A DNA stretch of 64,000 nucleotides from Pseudomonas baetica (GCF_019733355.1 NZ_JAIHLQ010000007.1:145970-209969); one strand, 5' to 3'; numbered from the stretch's first letter, positions 29,524-39,134 are shown. Numbers and translations are program-made. Notes: a model not told the origin generated them from the sequence alone.

Positions 29524-29706
29524 ATGGCTCAGGTTCAAATCATGTCGGTCATTGGCAGCGCCGTTCCCGCTCCACTCAGAGAGCTGGGTTTGCTCGCCTG
29601 TTGGTATCTGGTGCGCGACGGCGAGCCGATCAGCGGCCCGCTGACATCATTACCAGCGGCGCAGGCCTTGTCGCAACAGATCGTCCGCAACCCGTTTCAA
29701 GCCTAA
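29524..29706 (+). CDS. Small protein of unknown function
   Basis: The 60-residue protein starts MAQVQIMSVIGSAVPAPL with a GGAGG site eight bases upstream, which fixes the start. It contains LLACWYLVRDGEPISGPLTSL, reminiscent of a short GYF_2-like (W-Y-L-x-x-G-x-x-x-G-P) motif used to bind peptides. No other features. Its stop overlaps the stop of the convergent AI-2E-family gene by four bases. Confidence 0.65.
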   Translation: MAQVQIMSVIGSAVPAPLRELGLLACWYLVRDGEPISGPLTSLPAAQALSQQIVRNPFQA

Positions 29707-30764
29707 GGTAGCTGCACCTTGGGCTTGGTCTCGACGAACAGCGCCCAACTTGACATGAACAGCGCCGCAACCAACGGCCCGATCACAAACCCGTTCAGAC
29801 CGAAGACTGCCAGACCGCCCAGCGTCGAAATCAGGATCAAGTAGTCGGGCATGCGAGTGTCCTTGCCCACCAGAACCGGCCGCAGCACGTTGTCGACCAG
29901 ACCGATCACAAAAACCCCGAACAACCCCAGCACGACGCCCTGCCAGATCATCCCGCTGAGCAAGAAATAAACCGCCACCGGCGCCCAGACAATCCCCGCT
30001 CCCACCGCCGGCAACAGCGATAGAAACGCCATCAACACCGCCCACAGCAACGCGCTGGGTATGTCGAGAAACCAGAAAATCGCTCCGCCCAACGCGCCTT
30101 GCGTGATCGCGACGACCAGATTGCCCTTTACCGTGGCCCGCACGACCCGGTTGAACTTCAGTTGCAAACGACGCTTTTGATGCTCTTCCAGCGGAATCGC
30201 AATGCGTACCTTGCGCACCAGCTCCGCGCCGTCGCGCAGAAAGAAAAACAGCAAGTACAGCATGACGAAGAAACTCACCACGAACTCGAACGTACCCTGG
30301 CCAAAACTGAATGCCTGGGTCGCCAGTACCTGACTGCCTTGCATCGCCGCTTTGACGATTTTTTCGCGCAAGGCATTGAGTTCACCCATGCCAAAGCGGT
30401 CCAGCAGATGCTGGAAGTATTGCGGCAGGCTGTGCTTGAACTGCGCCAGATAGGCCGCAATGTCCAGCTCGCCACTTTCGATATTCTTGTAAAGCGTCGC
30501 CCCTTCCTGCACCAGCAACACGCTGAGGATGATCACCGGCAAAATCGCGATCACCAGGCAGATGCTCAACGTACACAGCGAGGTGACATTGCGCTGCCAG
30601 CCGAATTTCCCCTGCAACTTGCGCTGCATCGGCGCAAACAGAATGCCCAGGATCACCGCCCAGAACACCGCGCCATAAAACGGCAGCAGAATCCAGATAA
30701 AGGCCACCGTGACCAGTACCAGCAGCACCGTCAGGGATTTGAATTGAAGACTTTTTACGTTCAT
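29703..30764 (-). CDS. AI-2E family transporter-like permease (PerM/YdiK type)
   Basis: The 353-residue membrane protein has the family's layout: two or three N-terminal helices, an extracytoplasmic/amphipathic middle (residues ~90-140), and five C-terminal helices with the conserved LSLLPAVGAGIVWAP, GLVDNVLRPVLVGK and GPLVAALF. Members are linked to AI-2 or Na+ export, but the substrate is usually unknown and the name should not be taken literally. It starts with ATG at 30764, with no obvious operon partner. Confidence 0.86.
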   Translation of the reverse strand: MNVKSLQFKSLTVLLVLVTVAFIWILLPFYGAVFWAVILGILFAPMQRKLQGKFGWQRNVTSLCTLSICLVIAILPVIILSVLLVQEGATLYKNIESGELDIAAYLAQFKHSLPQYFQHLLDRFGMGELNALREKIVKAAMQGSQVLATQAFSFGQGTFEFVVSFFVMLYLLFFFLRDGAELVRKVRIAIPLEEHQKRRLQLKFNRVVRATVKGNLVVAITQGALGGAIFWFLDIPSALLWAVLMAFLSLLPAVGAGIVWAPVAVYFLLSGMIWQGVVLGLFGVFVIGLVDNVLRPVLVGKDTRMPDYLILISTLGGLAVFGLNGFVIGPLVAALFMSSWALFVETKPKVQLP

Positions 30765-30961
30765 GTCCGGTCCATGTCAGTCAGGCGTCATGTACGCCCA
30801 AAACCTTAGTCAGCCGGGGCGTGCGCGAGTGCCATCTTTATTCATGGGGCGTCGCTGCGGCGCCTGCGCAGCGCAGCCTCACTGACCCAAACGTAGATAC
30901 AGATCAATAAACCCCGATTTCATCCGCATTACCCTGCCGCGCTTTTGCGACCGATGCCGCC

Positions 30962-32293
30962 ATGACCCTCACGCCAGACCTCACCGCCCCGGAACTGCTC
31001 GCTCCCGCCGGCACCCTGAAAAACATGCGTTACGCCTTCGCCTACGGCGCCGATGCGGTGTATGCGGGCCAACCGCGCTACAGCCTGCGCGTGCGCAACA
31101 ACGAGTTCGACCATGCCAATCTGGCGCTGGGCATTCGTGAGGCTCAGGCACAGGGCAAACGCTTCTACGTGGTGGTCAACATCGCGCCGCACAACGCCAA
31201 GCTGAAGACCTTTCTCAAGGACCTGGCGCCGGTGATTGAAATGGCACCGGACGCGCTGATCATGTCCGACCCCGGGCTGATCATGCTGGTGCGTCGGCAT
31301 TTCCCGCAGATGCCGATTCACTTGTCGGTACAGGCCAACACCGTGAACTGGGCGAGCGTTGAGTTCTGGCAACAGCAAGGGCTGAGCCGGATCATCCTCT
31401 CGCGGGAATTGTCGCTGGAGGAAATTGGCGAGATTCGCGAGCAAGTGCCCGGCATGGAGCTGGAAGTATTCGTTCACGGCGCGCTGTGCATGGCTTATTC
31501 CGGCCGTTGCCTGCTGTCGGGTTACATGAACAAACGCGACGCCAATCAGGGCACTTGCACCAACGCTTGCCGCTGGAAATATTCGGCGCAGGAGGCTACC
31601 CAGAATCAGCTCGGCGAGATCGTGCAGACCTTCCAGCCCGAACCGACGCTGGGCATTGGCACCCCGACCGATCAAGTGTTCCTGTTGCAGGAAGCCAACC
31701 GTCCGGATGAGTTGATGCCCGCCTTCGAAGACGAGCACGGCACTTACATCATGAACGCCAAGGACCTGCGCGCGGTGCAACATGTCGAGCGTCTGGCGCG
31801 CATGGGCGTGCATTCATTGAAGATCGAAGGCCGAACCAAATCGCACTTCTATTGCGCCCGCACCACCCAGGTATATCGCCGGGCAATTGATGATGCGGTG
31901 GCCGGGCGTGAGTTCGATCGCAGCCTGATGACCGATCTGGAGTCACTGGCCCAGCGCGGCTACACCGAAGGTTTCCTGCGCCGGCATGTGCATGACGAAT
32001 ACCAGAATTATCAGAACGGCAGTTCGGTGTCGCAGCGTCAGCAGTTTGTTGGGGAATTGACCGGCGAGCGGCGTGATCGTCTGGCGCAGGTCAAGGTGAA
32101 GAACCGTTTCGCCCTGGGTGATCATCTGGAACTGATGACGCCCAAGGGCAATTTTCATTTTGACCTGCATGAACTGCAGAACCTCAAAGGGCAGGCGATC
32201 GAGGTCGCACCGGGGGATGGGCACACGGTCTATGTGCCGATTCCGGATACGGTGGACTTGCACTTTGGGTTGTTGATGCGCGATGTGAATTGA
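30962..32293 (+). CDS. trhP: U32-family tRNA hydroxylation protein TrhP (YegQ)
   Basis: The 443-residue protein starts with PELLAPAGTLKNMRYAFAYGADAVYAG, the U32 signature start. It contains the motif EVFVHGALCMAYSGRCLLSGYM and nearby cysteines (GTCTNACRWKY), which fit an iron-sulfur site. In E. coli, YegQ/TrhP makes 5-hydroxyuridine at tRNA position 34 using prephenate; the older 'collagenase-like protease' name is misleading. It is a single gene followed by a REPIN. Confidence 0.92.
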   Translation: MTLTPDLTAPELLAPAGTLKNMRYAFAYGADAVYAGQPRYSLRVRNNEFDHANLALGIREAQAQGKRFYVVVNIAPHNAKLKTFLKDLAPVIEMAPDALIMSDPGLIMLVRRHFPQMPIHLSVQANTVNWASVEFWQQQGLSRIILSRELSLEEIGEIREQVPGMELEVFVHGALCMAYSGRCLLSGYMNKRDANQGTCTNACRWKYSAQEATQNQLGEIVQTFQPEPTLGIGTPTDQVFLLQEANRPDELMPAFEDEHGTYIMNAKDLRAVQHVERLARMGVHSLKIEGRTKSHFYCARTTQVYRRAIDDAVAGREFDRSLMTDLESLAQRGYTEGFLRRHVHDEYQNYQNGSSVSQRQQFVGELTGERRDRLAQVKVKNRFALGDHLELMTPKGNFHFDLHELQNLKGQAIEVAPGDGHTVYVPIPDTVDLHFGLLMRDVN

Positions 32294-32303
32294 GGCTGAG
32301 GCC

Positions 32304-32384
32304 GCCTTCGCGAGCAAGCCCGCCTCCACACTGCCTCTCTGTCTTGCAAATACCCCTGTGGGGGCGGGTTTGCTCGCGAAGAGG
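32304..32384. repeat. REPIN (paired inverted REP elements)
   Basis: Left arm CCTTCGCGAGCAAGCCCGCC, right arm GGGGCGGGTTTGCTCGCGAA. It lies between trhP and the convergent gntR-family gene. Confidence 0.88.
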
Positions 32385-32401
32385 TCCGCTGCCTGCGCCA
32401 A

Positions 32402-33115
32402 TCAACCCTGCGCGCAAAACCGATCCCGGCTATTGGTCAGGTGCAGCCACATCGCTGCACGCGCGGCGTCTGCATCCTGACGCTTGATCGCGTTCACAAT
32501 CGCCTCGTGTTCCAGATTCGCCAACTGCCCGAGCTTGCTCAGATCCGCCGCCCCGCGCTCGGCCGCATTCAGCCGATGACGCGGAATCATCGCGCTGCCC
32601 AAGTGCTGCATGATCTCACTGAAACAGACATTGCCAGTGGCCTCGGCGATCAGCAGGTGAAAGCGCCGGTCGGCCTCGACACAACTGTCGTTATTGGCGA
32701 GTTGGCGCTGATAGTCATCCAGCGCTTGCCGCATCTGCAGCAACTGCTGCTCGGTACGCCGTTGCGCCGCCAATGCCGCTGCCTGCGTTTCCAGCCCCAT
32801 GCGCAACTCGAGCATGCTGCGCACGCCGAGCGCCGTGTCGACATTGAGTCGCAATCCCTGCTCCGGCGCACGCTCGATCACGAACGTACCAATGCCATGG
32901 CGCGTTTCGACCCATCCCGACGCCTGCAATTTGGAAATCGCCTCGCGCACCACCGTGCGACTCACACCATGTTCCTGAACGATGGCGTTCTCCGATGGCA
33001 GCTTGTCGCCGGGCGACATCTGTCCGAGCAGGATGCTCTGGGTGAGCTTCTCCACCAGATCATGGGCCAGGTTGTGCGCACGTTTGCGGGTAGGGGCGTC
33101 GAGGTCTTCTTGCAT
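32402..33115 (-). CDS. GntR-family regulator, FadR subfamily, of the glucarate genes
   Basis: The 237-residue protein has an N-terminal winged helix (residues ~12-75; PSENAIVQEHGVSRTVVREAI) and a C-terminal FCD all-helix ligand domain with metal-type ligands (EADRRFHLLIAEAT, LANLEHEAIVNAI). It is divergent from the transporter-gudD operon and lies next to repeated TTGT-N3-ACAA sites, so it most likely represses that operon and itself until glucarate or a related sugar acid appears. The ATG at 33115 has GGAA; the longer frame to 33157 is less likely. Confidence 0.88.
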   Translation of the reverse strand: MQEDLDAPTRKRAHNLAHDLVEKLTQSILLGQMSPGDKLPSENAIVQEHGVSRTVVREAISKLQASGWVETRHGIGTFVIERAPEQGLRLNVDTALGVRSMLELRMGLETQAAALAAQRRTEQQLLQMRQALDDYQRQLANNDSCVEADRRFHLLIAEATGNVCFSEIMQHLGSAMIPRHRLNAAERGAADLSKLGQLANLEHEAIVNAIKRQDADAARAAMWLHLTNSRDRFCAQG

Positions 33116-33201
33116 GGTTGGTTCCAGTGAGCGGACTGGCGAATCGTAGCACCGCACAGGCGTATGACGGGATTGATTCTAGCGCTGAAACACCCGCCTA
33201 C

Positions 33202-33212
33202 TTGTATGACAA
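33202..33212. promoter_or_regulatory. Candidate operator for the FadR-type regulator, copy 1
   Basis: TTGTATGACAA is a perfect TTGT-N3-ACAA palindrome, matching the FadR-subfamily consensus TNGTNNNACNA. It lies 87 bases from the regulator start, likely autoregulation. Confidence 0.65.
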
Positions 33213-33377
33213 CACTCAATATCTATTAATAATCTGCCGGGTTTGCTATCGACTTCACGCAATTTTGATCGCGTCCTCATGAAATCGCCACTGCCAAAAA
33301 AGTAACAAAAACAGGGTTAAAACCCAGAAAAGCATAAAAACCCTGTCATCCAGAGCAATAAAATCATCCCTACCCAC

Positions 33378-33388
33378 TTGTAGGACAA
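33378..33388. promoter_or_regulatory. Candidate operator for the FadR-type regulator, copy 2
   Basis: TTGTAGGACAA again fits TTGT-N3-ACAA. A related half site, TTGTATGATGT, lies at 33399-33409. Both are 60 to 95 bases before the transporter start. Confidence 0.65.
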
Positions 33389-33470
33389 AAAATCGTAGTT
33401 GTATGATGTCTATCAACAACGCCGTATCCAGCCCTACCCCGCATAAAAATAATCAGTGGGAGCAAACCAA

Positions 33471-34817
33471 GTGAAAACCTCCGTCTCGGGGATGAACGAA
33501 AGCGTCAACTCAACGCTTTCGTCCGCCATCTCGAAAGTCAAACGCCACGTACTGCCGCTCTTCGTGATCATGTTCATCGTCAATTACATTGACCGGGTGA
33601 ACATCGGATTTGTCCGCACCCACATGGAACACGACCTGGGCATTGGTGCCGCCGCTTACGGCTTCGGCGCCGGCCTGTTCTTCATCGGCTATGCGCTGTT
33701 CGAAGTCCCCTCCAACATGCTGCTGCAGAAAGTCGGCGCGCGAATCTGGTTGACCCGGATCATGCTCACCTGGGGCCTGGTCGCCGCCAGCATGGCATTC
33801 ATCCAGACCGAAACTCATTTCTACATTTTGCGTTTTTTGCTTGGCGTAGCAGAGGCCGGGTTCTTTCCCGGGGTGATCTACTACTTCACCCGTTGGCTAC
33901 CGGGTGTCGAACGCGGCAAAGCGATTGCGATCTTCCTCAGCGGTTCGGCGATCGCCTCGCTGATCTCCGGCCCGCTGTCCGGTCTGCTCCTGCAAATCAA
34001 CGGGCTGGGCATGCACGGCTGGCAATGGATGTACTTCATTGAAGGGATGTTCTCGGTGTGCCTGTGCGTGTTCGTCTGGTTCTGGCTCGACGCCAAGCCC
34101 CATGACGCCAAATGGCTGACCCGCGCCGAGCAGGACGCATTGGTCACCGCCATCGACGATGAACAGAAGGCCCGCGAAGCGGCCACACCCCTGCGTCCAT
34201 CAATGGGCAAACTGCTCAAGGACCGGCAGATCATTCTGTTCTGCCTGATCTACTTCTTCATTCAGCTGACGATCTACGCCGCGACCTTCTGGTTGCCGAG
34301 CATCATCAAGAAAATGGGCGAGATGAGCGACCTCCAGGTCGGGCTGTTCAACTCGATTCCGTGGCTACTGTCGATTGTCGGCATGTATGCCTTCGCGTCC
34401 CTCTGCGCCAAGTGGAAGCACCAGCAGGCATGGGTCGCCACGGCACTGTTGATCGCTGCGGCGGGGATGTTCATGTCCACCACCGGCGGGCCGATCTTTG
34501 CCTTCGTCGCGATCTGTTTTGCAGCGCTGGGTTTCAAATCCGCCTCGTCGCTGTTCTGGCCGATTCCCCAGGCCTATCTGGATGCGCGGATCGCCGCGGC
34601 GGTGATTGCGCTGATCAACTCAGTGGGCAACCTCGGCGGCTTCGTAGCGCCGACCACGTTCGGCCTGCTGGAACAACACACCGGCTCGATTCAGGGCGGC
34701 CTCTATGGGTTGGCCGCGACCTCGATCATCGCCGCGATCATCGTGTTCTTCGCCCGCACCTCAGCGAAACCCGCCAATGCTGCCGCCGTGGTCGATGCCA
34801 CGCCGAAGCACGCCTGA
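33471..34817 (+). CDS. gudP: MFS sugar-acid (glucarate/galactarate) transporter
   Basis: The 448-residue protein is an anion:cation symporter-family MFS permease with twelve helices: RHVLPLFVIMFIVNYIDRVNIGF in helix 1 and GVAEAGFFPGVIYYFTRWLP in the helix 4-5 region are family hallmarks. The neighbouring gudD indicates import of glucarate, galactarate or glycerate. The GTG at 33471 is best served by GGGAG eight bases before; an ATG at 33492 is a possible shorter start. It forms an operon with gudD (24-base gap). Confidence 0.87.
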   Translation: MKTSVSGMNESVNSTLSSAISKVKRHVLPLFVIMFIVNYIDRVNIGFVRTHMEHDLGIGAAAYGFGAGLFFIGYALFEVPSNMLLQKVGARIWLTRIMLTWGLVAASMAFIQTETHFYILRFLLGVAEAGFFPGVIYYFTRWLPGVERGKAIAIFLSGSAIASLISGPLSGLLLQINGLGMHGWQWMYFIEGMFSVCLCVFVWFWLDAKPHDAKWLTRAEQDALVTAIDDEQKAREAATPLRPSMGKLLKDRQIILFCLIYFFIQLTIYAATFWLPSIIKKMGEMSDLQVGLFNSIPWLLSIVGMYAFASLCAKWKHQQAWVATALLIAAAGMFMSTTGGPIFAFVAICFAALGFKSASSLFWPIPQAYLDARIAAAVIALINSVGNLGGFVAPTTFGLLEQHTGSIQGGLYGLAATSIIAAIIVFFARTSAKPANAAAVVDATPKHA

Positions 34818-34841
34818 CTCTCTGTTTTCAAGGATAAAACA

Positions 34842-36185
34842 ATGAACGTAAACGACACCGCCAAAGCCCCGATCATCACTGATATGCAAGTCATCCCGGT
34901 GGCCGGCCACGACGGTATGCTGCTCAATCTGAGCGGCGCCCATGGGCCGTTTTTCACCCGCAACATCGTCATTCTCAAAGACAACGCCGGCCACACCGGC
35001 GCGGGCGAAGTACCCGGTGGCGAACGTATTCGCCAGACACTGGAAGACGCACGCAGCCTGGTGATCGGCAACCCCATCGGCACGTATCAGAAGATCCTCA
35101 ATCAGGTGCGCCAGGCCTTTGCCGACCGCGATGCCGGCGGCCGAGGCCTGCAAACTTTCGACCTGCGCATCACCATCCACGCGGTCACCGGCCTGGAAGC
35201 CGCCCTGCTCGACCTGCTCGGCCAACACCTCGACGTACCGGTCGCAGCGCTGCTCGGCGAAGGCCAGCAACGTGAAGAAGTGAAGATGCTCGGCTACCTG
35301 TTTTACGTCGGCGATCAGCGCGAAACCGACCTCGCCTATCGCAGCGAACCGGACGCCGATAACGACTGGTTCCGTGTGCGTCACGAGAAGGCCATGACTG
35401 CTGAATCGGTGGTGCGTCTGGCCGAAGCTGCCCATGCCAGATACGGCTTCAAGGACTTCAAACTCAAGGGCGGCGTACTCAGCGGTGAGGCAGAAATCGA
35501 AGCGGTGACGGCACTGGCCGAGCGCTTCCCCGAGGCCCGAATAACCCTTGACCCGAACGGCGCGTGGTCGCTCAAGGAGGCGATCCGTTTGTGCCGCGAT
35601 CAGCATCACGTTCTGGCGTATGCCGAAGACCCGTGCGGGGCGGAAAATGGCTATTCGGGCCGTGAAGTGATGGCCGAGTTTCGCCGCGCCACCGGGCTGA
35701 AAACCGCCACCAACATGATCGCCACCGACTGGCGCGAGATGGGCCACGCGATCCAGTTGCAATCCGTTGACATCCCGTTGGCTGACCCGCATTTCTGGAC
35801 CATGCAGGGTTCGGTGCGCGTGGCGCAGATGTGCCATGAGTGGGGCCTGACCTGGGGCTCGCACTCCAACAATCACTTTGATATCTCGCTGGCCATGTTT
35901 ACCCATGTGGCGGCGGCAGCACCGGGTGAAATCACCGCCATCGACACCCACTGGATCTGGCAGGACGGCCAGCGCCTGACCAAGGCACCGCTACAGATTG
36001 TCGACGGCTGCGTGCAGGTGCCGAAGAAACCCGGGCTGGGTGTGGAACTGGACATGGATCAAGTGGCCAAGGCTCACGAACGCTATAAAGGCATGGGCCT
36101 GGGTGCGCGGGATGACAGCGTGGCCATGCAGTTCCTGATTCCGGGATGGACATTCGATAACAAACGGCCGTGCATGGTGCGCTGA
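34842..36185 (+). CDS. gudD: Glucarate dehydratase
   Basis: The 447-residue enolase-superfamily enzyme removes water from D-glucarate (and L-idarate) to give 5-dehydro-4-deoxyglucarate. Visible residues fit: the KLKGG lysine motif ([16 protein letters not shown]), the metal ligands in TLDPNGAW and AEDPCG, the next ligand region near TNMIATDW, and the catalytic histidine in [14 protein letters not shown]. It is second in an operon with the transporter. The next steps, 5-keto-4-deoxyglucarate dehydratase and the semialdehyde dehydrogenase, are not in the window. Confidence 0.95.
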   Translation: MNVNDTAKAPIITDMQVIPVAGHDGMLLNLSGAHGPFFTRNIVILKDNAGHTGAGEVPGGERIRQTLEDARSLVIGNPIGTYQKILNQVRQAFADRDAGGRGLQTFDLRITIHAVTGLEAALLDLLGQHLDVPVAALLGEGQQREEVKMLGYLFYVGDQRETDLAYRSEPDADNDWFRVRHEKAMTAESVVRLAEAAHARYGFKDFKLKGGVLSGEAEIEAVTALAERFPEARITLDPNGAWSLKEAIRLCRDQHHVLAYAEDPCGAENGYSGREVMAEFRRATGLKTATNMIATDWREMGHAIQLQSVDIPLADPHFWTMQGSVRVAQMCHEWGLTWGSHSNNHFDISLAMFTHVAAAAPGEITAIDTHWIWQDGQRLTKAPLQIVDGCVQVPKKPGLGVELDMDQVAKAHERYKGMGLGARDDSVAMQFLIPGWTFDNKRPCMVR

Positions 36186-36207
36186 TTTTCAAGTCCGCCA
36201 CACGCCA

Positions 36208-36240
36208 CAGGTGGGAGCGAGCAAGCTCGCGCCCACAAGG
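36208..36240. repeat. Single REP-like hairpin
   Basis: GTGGGAGCGAGC and GCTCGCGCCCAC pair with one mismatch around AA. It lies between gudD and the convergent ampR and may end both transcripts. Confidence 0.7.
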
Positions 36241-36242
36241 GT

Positions 36243-37121
36243 TCAGGACTGACCTGAGATTTGTAGCAACCAGTCCCTGAACGCCAGCATCGCCGCGGTC
36301 TCTGGTCGCGATTGCAATCGCGTCAGCCAATAACTCCCCGTGGTGATCTCGATCGTAAACGGCTGACAAATCGCCTCTGCCGCCAATTGCCGGGCGAACA
36401 TCAGGGGCGGCGCCAACGCCACCCCACAGCCCTGCAACGCCGCTTCCATCATCGCCAGGGACGAATCGAACACAATGCTCTGCGGCGGCGCCGCCTGAGT
36501 CGCCAGACCCGCCGTTTGAAACCATTCCGACCATTCATCCGTTCGGTAGGAACGCAGTAACGTCTGCTGCAAGAGATCCCCCGGCGCATGCAACTGTCGG
36601 GCGATTTCCGGCACACACAACACCGACAGCGGCGCATCGAGCAAGCGGGTCGCCTCAATACCGTGCCACGCCCCGGCGCCAAAGCGGACTGCGTAATCCA
36701 GCCCTTCGGCAGCGACGTCCACGCGATTGTTGTTCGTCGACAGCCGTAAATCTATGAGCGGATGTTTCGCCCGAAAGTCCGCCAGCCTCGGCAACAGCCA
36801 GCCCACAGCGAACGTCCCCACCGCGCCGACGGTCAACACTTCGCGATACTGCCCCCCGGCGAGGCGTTCGAGAATCTGCGCGATGTGATCGAATGAGGTG
36901 CTAAGCACCGGCAACAGGGTTTCGCCTTCACTGGTCAGCATCAGCCCACGGGGCAAGCGTTTGAACAGGGTTACGTTGAGTTGCGCTTCGAGGCTTTTGA
37001 CCTGATGGCTGACGGCCGCTTGGGTCACGCACAGTTCCACAGCCGCGCGGGTGAAGCTCAAATGACGTGCTGAAGCCTCGAAAGCGCGCAGCGCGTTGAG
37101 CGGCAATTGTGGTCGAATCAT
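36243..37121 (-). CDS. ampR: AmpR, LysR-type regulator of beta-lactamase
   Basis: The 292-residue protein begins IRPQLPLNALRAFEASARHLSFTRAA and continues VTQAAVSHQVKSLE and LFKRLPRGLMLT, nearly word for word the AmpR DNA-binding domain. The effector domain binds UDP-muramyl peptides (repressing) or anhydro-muramyl peptides from cell-wall recycling (activating). It is divergent from ampC with 160 bases between them, the classic inducible layout. The start at 37121 is chosen over one four codons earlier on N-terminal similarity. Confidence 0.93.
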   Translation of the reverse strand: MIRPQLPLNALRAFEASARHLSFTRAAVELCVTQAAVSHQVKSLEAQLNVTLFKRLPRGLMLTSEGETLLPVLSTSFDHIAQILERLAGGQYREVLTVGAVGTFAVGWLLPRLADFRAKHPLIDLRLSTNNNRVDVAAEGLDYAVRFGAGAWHGIEATRLLDAPLSVLCVPEIARQLHAPGDLLQQTLLRSYRTDEWSEWFQTAGLATQAAPPQSIVFDSSLAMMEAALQGCGVALAPPLMFARQLAAEAICQPFTIEITTGSYWLTRLQSRPETAAMLAFRDWLLQISGQS

Positions 37122-37151
37122 GCCTTGTCCCAAATTTTTCTAATGGCTCAT

Positions 37152-37163
37152 GCGAAATTTCGT
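37152..37163. promoter_or_regulatory. Palindrome in the ampR-ampC gap, candidate AmpR site
   Basis: GCGAAATTTCGT holds a perfect ten-base palindrome (CGAAATTTCG). The position, 30 bases upstream of ampR, fits a LysR-type autoregulatory site; T-N11-A spacing also occurs. Confidence 0.4.
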
Positions 37164-37281
37164 CGTTTGTCGATTGCCCTCGGTGTGCCTAAATTGGCGG
37201 CGCTGATCAGTAGCCCGACGGGGAAATCACCCGCAGTGTAGCGGGATACAACAATCAACACTCACGGAGAGTGGATCATTT

Positions 37282-38448
37282 ATGCGTTCAATCAACCCGA
37301 CAAAACTCTTTTCCTACAGTACTTTCGGCCTTTTCTTTGGCGCCACGGCCTGCCTGGCCGCGCCGCAAACCGACGAACAACTGCAAGCACTGGTCAAAGG
37401 TGCCGTCACGCCCGTCATGCAGCAGCAGAACATCCCAGGTCTGGCCGTTGCCCTCACCATCAACGGCAAACAACATTACTTTAACTACGGCGTCGCCGCC
37501 AAAGACACCGGGCAGAAGGTCAGTGAAAACACCCTGTTCGAAGTCGGATCGGTGAGCAAAACCTTGACTGCGACACTCGCCGGTTACGCGCAGGCCACGG
37601 GCAAACTGGATCTGTCGACCAAGGCCAGCAAGCTTTGGCCGGAGTTGAAAGGCAGCGCTTTCGACAACATCAGTGTGTTGCAACTGGGCACTTACAGCGC
37701 TGGCGGGTTGCCGCTGCAATTCCCCGCAGCGGCGGATTCGGCTGACAAGATGCTGGGCTATTACCAACAGTGGAAACCGGTTTATCCGGCAGGCAGCCAT
37801 CGCCTGTATTCCAATCCGAGCCTTGGGTTGTTCGGTTATCTGACGGCGAAAAGTCTGGGCCAGCCGTTTGATCAAGCCATGAGTGAAACCCTGCTACCGC
37901 AACTGGGCCTCAAGCACACCTACATCAAAGTGCCGGCATCCGAAGCCAAGCTCTACGCTCAGGGTTACGACAAGAAAGACCAACCGGTTCGGGTCAGTCC
38001 GGGCGCACTGGATTCCGTAGCCTACGGCATCAAAACCAGTGCAGCAGATCTGCTGCGTTACGTAGAGGTCAACCTGAAACCGGCCAGCCTTGAAGCGCCG
38101 CTGCAAAAAGCCATTGCCGCGACCCACACCGGTTACTACACCGTTGGCGACATGACCCAAGGCCTGGGCTGGGAGCGCTATGCCTACCCGATCAGCCTGG
38201 CTCAATTGCAGAACGGCAACTCGACGCCGATGGCGATGGAGGCGCACAAGGCCAAGTGGCTGACCCCGCCACAACCTGAACCGGCCAATGTGCTTTACAA
38301 CAAAACCGGCGCAACCGGTGGCTTCGGCGCGTACGTGGCGTTTGTGCCGTCGAAGGAGCTGGGCATCGTGATCCTGGCGAACAAGAATTACCCGAATGCG
38401 GAACGGGTGAAGATTGCGCATGAGATTTTCAGTGCGCTGACTGAATGA
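37282..38448 (+). CDS. ampC: Class C beta-lactamase
   Basis: The 388-residue protein has a signal peptide ending near CLAAPQ and all class C motifs: SVSK in FEVGSVSKTL (active-site serine), YSN in HRLYSNPSLG, and KTG in LYNKTGATGGFG. It breaks penicillins and cephalosporins in the periplasm. Divergent ampR implies induction by beta-lactams through cell-wall fragments. Such chromosomal AmpC enzymes are native to Pseudomonas and need not mean clinical resistance. The gene is followed by a hairpin repeat and a bidirectional terminator. Confidence 0.95.
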   Translation: MRSINPTKLFSYSTFGLFFGATACLAAPQTDEQLQALVKGAVTPVMQQQNIPGLAVALTINGKQHYFNYGVAAKDTGQKVSENTLFEVGSVSKTLTATLAGYAQATGKLDLSTKASKLWPELKGSAFDNISVLQLGTYSAGGLPLQFPAAADSADKMLGYYQQWKPVYPAGSHRLYSNPSLGLFGYLTAKSLGQPFDQAMSETLLPQLGLKHTYIKVPASEAKLYAQGYDKKDQPVRVSPGALDSVAYGIKTSAADLLRYVEVNLKPASLEAPLQKAIAATHTGYYTVGDMTQGLGWERYAYPISLAQLQNGNSTPMAMEAHKAKWLTPPQPEPANVLYNKTGATGGFGAYVAFVPSKELGIVILANKNYPNAERVKIAHEIFSALTE

Positions 38449-38457
38449 TGCAAAACC

Positions 38458-38487
38458 TGTGGCAAGGGGATAAATCCCCTCGCCACA
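38458..38487. repeat. Palindromic repeat of a second Pseudomonas family
   Basis: TGTGGCAAGGGGAT and ATCCCCTCGCCACA pair around AA with one mismatch. This TGTGGCGAGGGGAT-type hairpin is distinct from the REP family elsewhere in the window. Confidence 0.7.
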
Positions 38488-38513
38488 ACGTTTTGTGTAA
38501 AAGGCATGCAATA

Positions 38514-38550
38514 AAAAATGGGCGACCTGCTGAGGTCGCCCATTTTTTTT
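38514..38550. terminator. Bidirectional terminator between ampC and the DUF4174 gene
   Basis: AAAAAATGGGCGACCT and AGGTCGCCCATTTTTT pair perfectly around GCTG. It serves both convergent genes. Confidence 0.92.
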
Positions 38551-38567
38551 TAATTAAGGCCATGCCA

Positions 38568-39134
38568 TCAATCATCCGGCATTTGCGGCGGCTTACTCGG
38601 TTTGACTGGCTTGCTTGGCTTGGCACCTTTCGCACCTTTGGCCGGTTCAGGCTCGCTGGCGGCCGGCGCTTGGGCGGCTGCAGCGGCCGCTTCCTTCTCG
38701 GCCATTGGCATGGCGTCGATAGTCTCGAAGATCTTCTTCAGGTCCACCGATTTCGCCTCATCCCCCGACGCCGAAAGCTTGGTTTCGCCGTCCTTGCCCA
38801 CCAGGAACACTTTCGGGTAGGCCCCGGCACCCAGCTTCAGCGAGCGCAGCAGCGCCATGGTGTCTTGCTGGCCCATGTCCTTGCCGTCAAGTTGGCCTGA
38901 CATGTTGAGGATGGTGTAAACCTTGATGTTGCGGTCGGCGACGCCTTTTTTGTTGGCGGGGTCCTCCAGCGACTTTTTCAGGCTCACCCACACCGGGTCG
39001 ACGGTGCTTTTTGCGATCACGATCAGCGGTCGGGCGCGGCCCATGTCTGCGGCAATCGGCGAATCGTTGTCAGCGGCGAACAAGGGGCCGGCAATCGCCA
39101 GCAAGAGTGTCAGGGTCAGTGACCTGATGAGCAT
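38568..39134 (-). CDS. DUF4174 periplasmic protein with Lys/Pro tail
   Basis: The 188-residue protein has a signal peptide (LIRSLTLTLLLAIAGPLFA) and a thioredoxin-like DUF4174 region with RPLIVIAKSTVDPVW and VFLVGKDGETKLSASG. The tail is Ala/Lys/Pro-rich (KGAKGAKPSKPVKPSKPP). It lacks a CxxC motif, so no redox role is expected. Two ATGs are in frame; AAGGAG abuts the first (39140), so the second (39134), six bases on, is the better start. It shares a terminator with ampC. Confidence 0.8.
   Translation of the reverse strand: MLIRSLTLTLLLAIAGPLFAADNDSPIAADMGRARPLIVIAKSTVDPVWVSLKKSLEDPANKKGVADRNIKVYTILNMSGQLDGKDMGQQDTMALLRSLKLGAGAYPKVFLVGKDGETKLSASGDEAKSVDLKKIFETIDAMPMAEKEAAAAAAQAPAASEPEPAKGAKGAKPSKPVKPSKPPQMPDD

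Larger units (their letters stand above)
33116..33470. other. Divergent regulatory region of the glucarate locus
   Basis: 355 non-coding bases between regulator and transporter genes. They are AT-rich in the middle and hold the candidate operators listed separately. Confidence 0.7.
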
